From: Salivita marina
Lineage (GTDB): Bacteria; Pseudomonadota; Gammaproteobacteria; Pseudomonadales; Azotimanducaceae
Assembly: GCA_038144425.1 (NCBI GenBank)
Contig: JAYQNS010000004.1
Coordinates: forward strand, 1 to 64,000
DNA: 64,000 nt
Reading direction: 5' to 3'
Shown here: piece by piece, positions 58,551 to 64,000 of the stretch
How the letters are laid out: every line of letters begins with the position of its first letter
Numbering within the stretch: position 1 is the stretch's first letter
The notes under the pieces: model-generated
What the model was told of the DNA's origin: nothing
Database searches by the model: none
What the model saw: the letters and a program-made list of their open reading frames with translations, nothing else
Position numbers and translations under genes: made by a program

Positions 58551-59074
58551 CTAAACCATCCCCAGCTCGAGCTGCGCCTCTTCGCTCATCATGTCGCGAG
58601 ACCAAGGGGATCGAAGACCAGCTCCACTTCCACCGCTTCCACGCCAGGAACCTTGCCCACGCGGTACTTCACGTCGTCCACCAGCACCGGGCCCATGCCG
58701 CAGCCCGGGGCCGTAAGGGTCATGGTGACGGCGACCACGGGGCCGTCGATGGAGACGTCGTAGATCAGGCCCAGGTCGAGGAGATTCACGGGGATTTCCG
58801 GATCGAAGATGGACGCGAGGGCCTGCTGCACATGAACCCGGCTCACGCCCGCTTCCCCCGTGGGCTCAAAGACGAGCTCCAGGGCCTCGAGGCCCAAGGC
58901 ATCGGCGTCCGTTCCATCGACGCGGGCGAGATTACCCCCCACGTTGACCGTATAGGTGCCGCCGAGGGCCTGGGTGAGGGTGACGAAGGTGTCCCTGGGG
59001 AGGGTGATGCGTGTGCCCGCAGGCACTAACCGTGCAGGACAGTCCCGCTGCACCACCACCATGCGGCGATCCAC
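58551..59074 (-). CDS. sufT: SufT, Fe-S cluster assembly/maturation factor
   Basis: MIP18/DUF59-type protein. RDCPARLVPAGTRITLPRDTF, LTQALGGTYTVNVGGNLARVDG and DADALGLEALE form the N-terminal part; FDPEIPVNLLDLGLIYDVSI and TLTAPGCGMGPVLVDDVKYRV with the conserved Cys form the C-terminal DUF59 domain. The apparent stop at 58589 results from a lost C in ccccttgg; the true end is TAG at 58551-58553 (DMMSEEAQLELGMV). Nine bases downstream of sufA. Confidence 0.9.
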
Positions 59075-59083
59075 AGGAAGAAC

Positions 59084-59445
59084 CTAGGAGACCGCGAAGG
59101 ATTCGCCGCAGCCGCACTCCGCGGTGGCGTTGGGGTTCTGGAACTTCAGAACGTGATTAAGACCTTCCGTGACTAAGTCGATCTCCGTGCCCTGCACCAG
59201 GGGCAAGGCCTCCGCATCCACGTAGACCACAAGGCCGCCGTCCAAGGCATAGGCCGTATCCTGCGCCTCCGGGGCCTCGACGTAGTCCAAGGCATACATA
59301 AAGCCCGAGCAGCCGCTTTGCTTAACGGCGAGACGAACAGCCACAGCGCCGCACAGCTGGCTAGCTGACGCTGGGCGTGGGCCACCGCCGCCGGCGACAT
59401 GCTAATTCCCTGCGACGCTGCAGGGTTGAAGGTTTGAACGCTCAT
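59084..59445 (-). CDS. sufA: A-type Fe-S carrier SufA/IscA, one frame break
   Basis: Carries Fe-S clusters to targets. ATG 59445: SVQTFNPAASQGISMSPAAVAHAQ; then, after a frame change near 59350, RLAVKQSGCSGFMYALDYVE and the end ATAECGCGESFAV. The three cluster-binding Cys (SGCSG and CGC) are all present. About 120 residues. In tandem with sufT, 10 kb from sufBCDS. Confidence 0.88.
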
Positions 59446-59607
59446 CACACCACCTGCGTGGAAACGCGCACTTCAAAAGTCGAAGCCCCGGCGGGGCGAG
59501 AAGGGTCCAGTGTACGCCGATAAGGGCGCCAGATTAACCCGGACGGTCCCTAACCCTTCTCGGTGACCTTCAGCACAGTACCAGGGCCTCGGGAATCAGC
59601 AGAAGCG

Positions 59608-59940
59608 TCAGCGCTGCTTACCTTGCAGGATTTGGACTTCATGCTCGAGGGGCTCCACCCCATACACGCTTGCTCCACCGGAGCTGCTCAGGAGGCGAAA
59701 GGTCAGCCGATAGCGGCCAGGGTTGAGCGTCCGGGCCAAGGGGGCTTTCCCGGCCAATTCACCCCAAAGCGCCCCATCGAGCCGCACTTCCACGGCGCCC
59801 CCGTAGGCCCCACCACCGCCTCGGCCAATGAGCAGCTCGCCCCTGGGCTCCGCCGCGGCAGCCCAGGCGGAGGATAGGGAGCCAAGAACAGCTAGCGCGG
59901 CAACCGCTAGCGCCCTAGGGGATCTAATACCTACGATCAT
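59608..59940 (-). CDS. Small secreted protein, unknown
   Basis: Intact, 110 residues. Signal peptide (ALAVAALAVLGSLSSAWA) and a mature part with strand-like segments: GAVEVRLDGALWGEL and RYRLTFRLLSS. No family recognised. Divergent from the plus-strand gene at 60049. Confidence 0.6.
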   Translation of the reverse strand: MIVGIRSPRALAVAALAVLGSLSSAWAAAAEPRGELLIGRGGGGAYGGAVEVRLDGALWGELAGKAPLARTLNPGRYRLTFRLLSSSGGASVYGVEPLEHEVQILQGKQR

Positions 59941-60048
59941 GAACTCTCTTCCTTGAGCAACGTGGGTGACGTCTTATCCTCAGGCGAGAGTGAAAGGATC
60001 TGACCAAAAAAGCAAGCTGATCTAAAGATGCTTGCCGCGCCTTCACGG

Positions 60049-60687
60049 ACATGATTTCGTAGCGGTTCTCTCTAGAGCTTTTCGGACCAAAGGTTGCGCC
60101 CCAAATCCTCTTTTTCCTGGCCCTGCCCGGCATCGTCGTTGTCATCGGCGCACTGTCCCTGTGGGCCTTGCCTGAGCCATCCGCTGAGAACAAACCTGGG
60201 CCCCCGCGGGGGCGCAAAACGCCGGGAATCCGCCTCTCCCCAAGGCCTCACCGCAGAGCCAAACCGTCTCCCGCTCTATGGCTTTGAAGCAAAGGAAGGC
60301 GACACGCTTCGGCTCAGCTTCAACCTTGAGGCGCTAAGGCGGGCAAGGACGATCAGCTATCCGGATCCACTACGGGCGAACGCCTAACCACCAACCCCTA
60401 GAGCGCGAACGGGGGCTAGGCGCCACAAGCCTCCTCGGCGCCGTACCGGTGGCAGGGCAAGCTCGACCAGCCACCATAACCCTTGGGGATGAAGGAACGG
60501 TTATCCTTACGCTCCCCTACTCGAGAGGCGTTCTATCGGGCGAAGGTGATAGCGATGCGGGGGGCCTGGGCGCGATCACCCTACTCAAGGCGCCGCCCTT
60601 CAAAGACGTTGTACGGGCCGGGCCCAGCTCTGTGCCCAGCGCTCCCAGGGGATCACGACCCTCATGCGTCAACTGCTTATAACCCTC
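60049..60687 (+). CDS. Putative membrane-anchored protein upstream of the metalloprotease, frame-broken
   Basis: ATG 60049 reads MIS, then a TAG, then RFSLELFGPKVAPQILFFLALPGIVVVIGALSLWALPEPSAE (in parts), a clear membrane anchor; if the TAG is an error the start is natural. Later frames give LTAEPNRLPLYGFEAKEGDTLRLSFNLE, PATITLGDEGTVILTLPYS and SQGITTLMRQLL ending across the next start. About 200 residues, no family recognised. Overlap with the metalloprotease start suggests a common operon. Confidence 0.4.
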
Positions 60688-63600
60688 ACCCTGCTGTTGA
60701 TAGTTGCAAGCGCCTCGCTCCCGGCCCAGGGCCGGGACTTTGAGCTGCGCTGCCCCTGCACGGTCAAGCTGGAATCAGACAGCCTGGCCGTGCTGTCCTT
60801 CGACCTCGCTCGCCACTTTACTGCGCAGGATACGGAAACCTTAGAGGTCTCCCTGCTGACGCGTCCCCGCTACAAAGCGATCCCGCCAGACGCCGGATTT
60901 ATCATCACTTCCTTGGAGACGGCAACGATCCCGGCGGTGGGAGCGCAACTAAGCTACCGCCTTCGCCTGCCCATGCGGTTCTTCGACCAAGCTTTCCCTA
61001 ATATGGAGTTGCGTATCGATGCACTTGGAACAGACGCCAGTCGTCAGGTAGTTGCCCAAGGGCCCTCACCGCCTCCCTGCCCCCCTCGGAGACACGCGGC
61101 TTTAGCTTTCGAGGGGCCTCGCTGGTGTTGGCGGAGCGCCCCTCCTTCGCGCTCGAGGGGACGACGGTGACCGCTCGGGTTCCTCCGATCGAAAACCTCT
61201 CCGGCACCCCCGCGGAGGATGTGTCCGTGATTCTCGGGCAATTTAACCCAGAAACCCTGGCCTTCTTAAGGATTGCCGAGCGGACCCTGGGGACCCTGGG
61301 CGGCGGCGCCCGCCTCGATGCGCAGACCCTCTCCGGCGACTTCATCGCCGAAGAACTGGACGCCTTCAGCGGAGTTAGCCTCTACCTGGTCAAACGAGGA
61401 GCCAATGGCGCCCTAGAGGATTTCTACCTCGTGGACTACTTCGCATCGCTAACCAATCCGGAAGAGGGTTTCGAAACGATCTTCAAGGCCGAAGCGGTCC
61501 AGTTTTTTCGAGATAGCAATGGCAACGAGGTCAGCGATTATAACGAGGTGCGCTTCGGCAACTATGTGGACGATGGCGCAGCCCCTTGGACCCTCACCGT
61601 AGCCACTTTCATTGACGAAGAAGCGCGAAGCGTCACGCGGAGTCCACGGACACGGGTGGATCACCTCATCGCTCACACCAACAATATCCTGGACCAAAGC
61701 GGCGTGAACGGTCGGGTTGAGCTTGCAAGTTATAGCGCCGTCGGGAGCTCCGAGGGCCGCCCCATAAGCGATCCCTCACGCCTCGACGTTCTGGATACGC
61801 TCCTTGCCTTCCAATCGCCTTTCGAAGCGGCAGAGGCCGCCTACGAAGACGAAACCACGGACCTGATAGTCGCCTTTGGGCTCGCCACGGAAGAGGAGGC
61901 CTTCTGCGGCGTCGCGCCCGGAGAGGGGTCCGCCGACGGAAATCTCTTTGGAGCCGCCCTCCCCGCCAACCTGAAAGCCCACTTCTTCGTTGTCGGCATC
62001 AACTGCCCCGACTCCGTTTTCGCCCACGAACTCGGCCACGTGGGTGGGCTGGGCCATAGCCAGCGCCAAGGAGAGCTCGGGGCCCGAGCCTTTTCCCGGG
62101 GCCACGGCGAGGAAGGGAGCTTCGTCACCGTCATGCCCTACAGCACGGAGTACGGAAATGCACCGGAGATCTCTCTTCGCTAGCGCAAATCTCCTCCGCT
62201 GCGGCACCGGGGCCCTTTGCGGGAAGCCTCGAAGCGACTACTTCCGAGCTACCGACGCGGTATTTACCCTGAACCAAACCTTTCCCCACCTGGCGGCCGT
62301 CAAGAATGGCTTTCCTCCAGCACTAAAACTTCTAGGCGCTGCCGCCCTGACCTTGGAAGGGGGACAGCCCTACCTCGAGCCAGGTTTTACAGCCTTCGAC
62401 CTTGAAGACGGAGACGTGACGGGCTACGTGATTACCCTTGGCACCGTCGATACCGCCACCCCGGGCACCTATCCCCTGTCCTATCGTGCCTTTGACTCCG
62501 ATGGCAACCAGGCCTCCGTGACCCGCACCGTCACCGTGACGCAAAACCCCGCGGCGCTGATAGACACGGACGGAGATGGCCTTTCCGACCTCGAGGAAAG
62601 CCAACGGGGCCTGGATCCGGGCAACGCCGATAGCGACGGCGACGGGGTCAGCGACGGCGACGAGGTCGCCCTGGGCCGGGATCCCGCGGTCTTTGGCTTT
62701 GGCCAGGTTCGCCTCGGCCCGAACACGCCCCTGGGCCTGCAGCTGACGGGCACGGCCTCCGCCCTACCCTCCGGTACGCAGGCCACTGTGCCCCCTTCCG
62801 CGGCCGCGGCCTTCCTCAACGTTACCGTGGTGAATCCCTCCGCCCCGGGCTTCATCACCGTCTGGCCCTGCGGCATCGATCGCCCCCTGGCCTCAAACAT
62901 CAACTTCGTCGCCGGGGATACCATCGCCAACGGAGTCATCGCACCCCTTGGCGCCGAGGGCGCCGCTTGCCTCTACAGCAGCGTGGACACGGACGTGGTC
63001 GTCGACGTCGCAGGGTGGTTCGAAGAGGGCACCTACCTCGGCGCAACCCCAACCCGCCTCGTCGACACGCGCTACGGCCTAGGCGCGCCCCAGGGGCAAA
63101 CCACCACCGCCGCCCCCATCCAGGTGCCCGTGGCTGGCCTACCCGTTTCTAGCGCCCTGGGGGCCGCGACGGCCGTTCCCGACACCGTCGGCGCCGTCGC
63201 CCTAAACGTGACCACGGTGAATCCCGCCGGGCCGGGCTTCGTGCCCGTCTGGCCCTGCGAGGAGGCTCGGCCGAACGCCTCAAACCTCAACTTCACCGCG
63301 GGGCAAATCATCGCCAATGGCGTCATCGCCCCGGCCGGACGTTCAGGAACGGTGTGCGCCTTCAGCTCCGCCGCCACCGATCTCATCGTCGATCTGGCAG
63401 GCTGGTTCCCGGGATCGGGCTTTACGGGCCTCACCCCCACCCGCCTTTTGGATACGCGCCAGGCAACAGGGCCCATTGCTGCAGGGGGCGTCGCCGAAGT
63501 GGATCTGGGAGCCGCGGGCCTGGGCTTGCCGGCAGACGTCACTGCCGTCGCCCTTAACGTCACCGTCACGGAGACCCAGGGCCCGGGCTTCATCACCGTC

Positions 63601-63918
63601 TGGCCCTGCGCCCAGGGGAGGCCCAATGCCTCAAACCTGAATTACCTCGCAGGACAAACCATTGCCAATAACGTCCTCACAAGCCCCGGGGCCTCGAGCA
63701 AGATCTGCCTCTTTGCCAGCGCCGCCACCCACGCCATCGTGGACATCGCCGGGTGGGTCAACGGTGACGGCTCCGAAAGCACCTTCACAGGCATTCAGCC
63801 CACGCGCATTGGCGATACGCGAACCGGGCTCTGGGGCGGCGGCCCCAACCGCGACTCCGATGGCGATGGGGTTGCCGATGGGTCGGACAGCGCGCCGCTG
63901 GACTCGGGGGCAGGCTAA
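60664..63918 (+). CDS. Secreted metzincin-type metalloprotease with Ig-like, calcium-repeat and PTRLxDTR repeats, two frame breaks
   Basis: ATG 60664 gives a signal peptide (LLITLTLLLIVASASLPAQG). The zinc motif HELGHVGGLGH (62025-62057) fits HExxHxxGxxH of metzincins, with the Met-turn VMPYS near 62130-62144. After the catalytic part: an Ig/DUF5011-like domain (YLEPGFTAFDLEDGDVTGYV), DTDGDGLSDLEE repeats, then three ~130-residue repeats with NVTVxxPxGPGFxxVWPC, ASNLNFxAG, CxxSS, VDVAGWF and PTRLxDTR. The C-terminus is one more DxDxDG motif. About 1,085 residues. Frame changes near 61060 and 62180. Likely a calcium-stabilised extracellular protease; substrate unknown. Confidence 0.8.
62810..63830. 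repeat. Three PTRLxDTR-type protein repeats
   Basis: Units begin near 62810, 63190 and 63530. Each carries LNVTVxxxxxxGFxxVWPC, (A)SN(L/I)N(F/Y), a Gly-rich turn, a second Cys (CLYSS, CAFSS, CLFAS), VD(V/I/L)AGW, then PTR(L/I)xDTR. The two Cys per unit are conserved and may pair. Best known from secreted proteins of actinobacteria and other soil or water bacteria. Confidence 0.8.
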
Positions 63919-64000
63919 TCAAGCAACCCTCACGAGCTGTGCAGCTGACAATATAACTAAGGGGGAAATTGCTATAAGGTTTTAATCACGCAGGGGAAAG

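Overview
The window is about 60% GC over most of its length and clearly more AT-rich from about 31 to 39 kb. Gene content (Rrf2-regulated SUF operon, YjbH/SLBB/Wzz-type polysaccharide export, rml genes, large secreted proteins with calcium-binding repeats) suggests a marine or aquatic gammaproteobacterium; I cannot name the genus. No rRNA, tRNA, CRISPR array or insertion sequence was recognised. Nearly every long gene is cut by single-base frame breaks, often in homopolymers. Near-identical internal repeats show that at least some breaks are one-base run-length differences, so most broken genes are probably intact genes carrying sequencing or assembly indels. I therefore give reconstructed spans, and separate fragments where they hold different domains.

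Region 1 (0.2-24.8 kb): an acyl-CoA ligase gene, then a block of exported proteins. On the minus strand, read from 16.9 kb down to 1.9 kb: a thermolysin-like M4 metallopeptidase with a calcium-repeat tail, a small secreted protein, a giant multidomain protein (4.1-11.6 kb), and two more secreted proteins joined by a 4-base overlap. Three of these share an N-terminal motif ending in (I/M)N-x-NF. On the plus strand a second giant protein (17.1-24.8 kb) consists of six ~370-residue repeats ending in calcium repeats. The M4 peptidase and both giants carry the same cassette: thrombospondin type 3-like repeats bounded by CPxWxC loops.

Region 2 (25.1-43.1 kb): an exopolysaccharide locus. The export half is on the plus strand: a YjbE-like Ala/Gly protein, YjbH, a lipoprotein, an SLBB-domain export protein and a Wzz-type chain-length protein. 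The synthesis half is on the minus strand: rmlC, rmlB, rmlD and rmlA, start/stop-overlapped, then an AT-rich stretch where conceptual translation reveals a family 2 glycosyltransferase, a 2-oxoglutarate/Fe(II) oxygenase, a sulfotransferase, multi-pass membrane proteins and a hexapeptide acetyltransferase. The predicted product is a dTDP-rhamnose-derived, probably acetylated and sulfated surface polysaccharide.

Region 3 (44.0-64 kb): housekeeping and envelope genes. sufB-sufC-sufD-sufS run as an overlapping operon opposite its Rrf2-family regulator; sufA and sufT lie together 10 kb away. Between them are galE and ugd (UDP-sugar precursors), a small 2OG oxygenase, an EamA transporter, an acyl-CoA ligase next to a MaoC-like protein, two hotdog thioesterases, a truncated methyltransferase flanked by two copies of a palindromic repeat, and a WecA-like sugar-phosphate transferase. 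The window ends with a secreted metzincin-type metalloprotease carrying three PTRLxDTR-type repeats.
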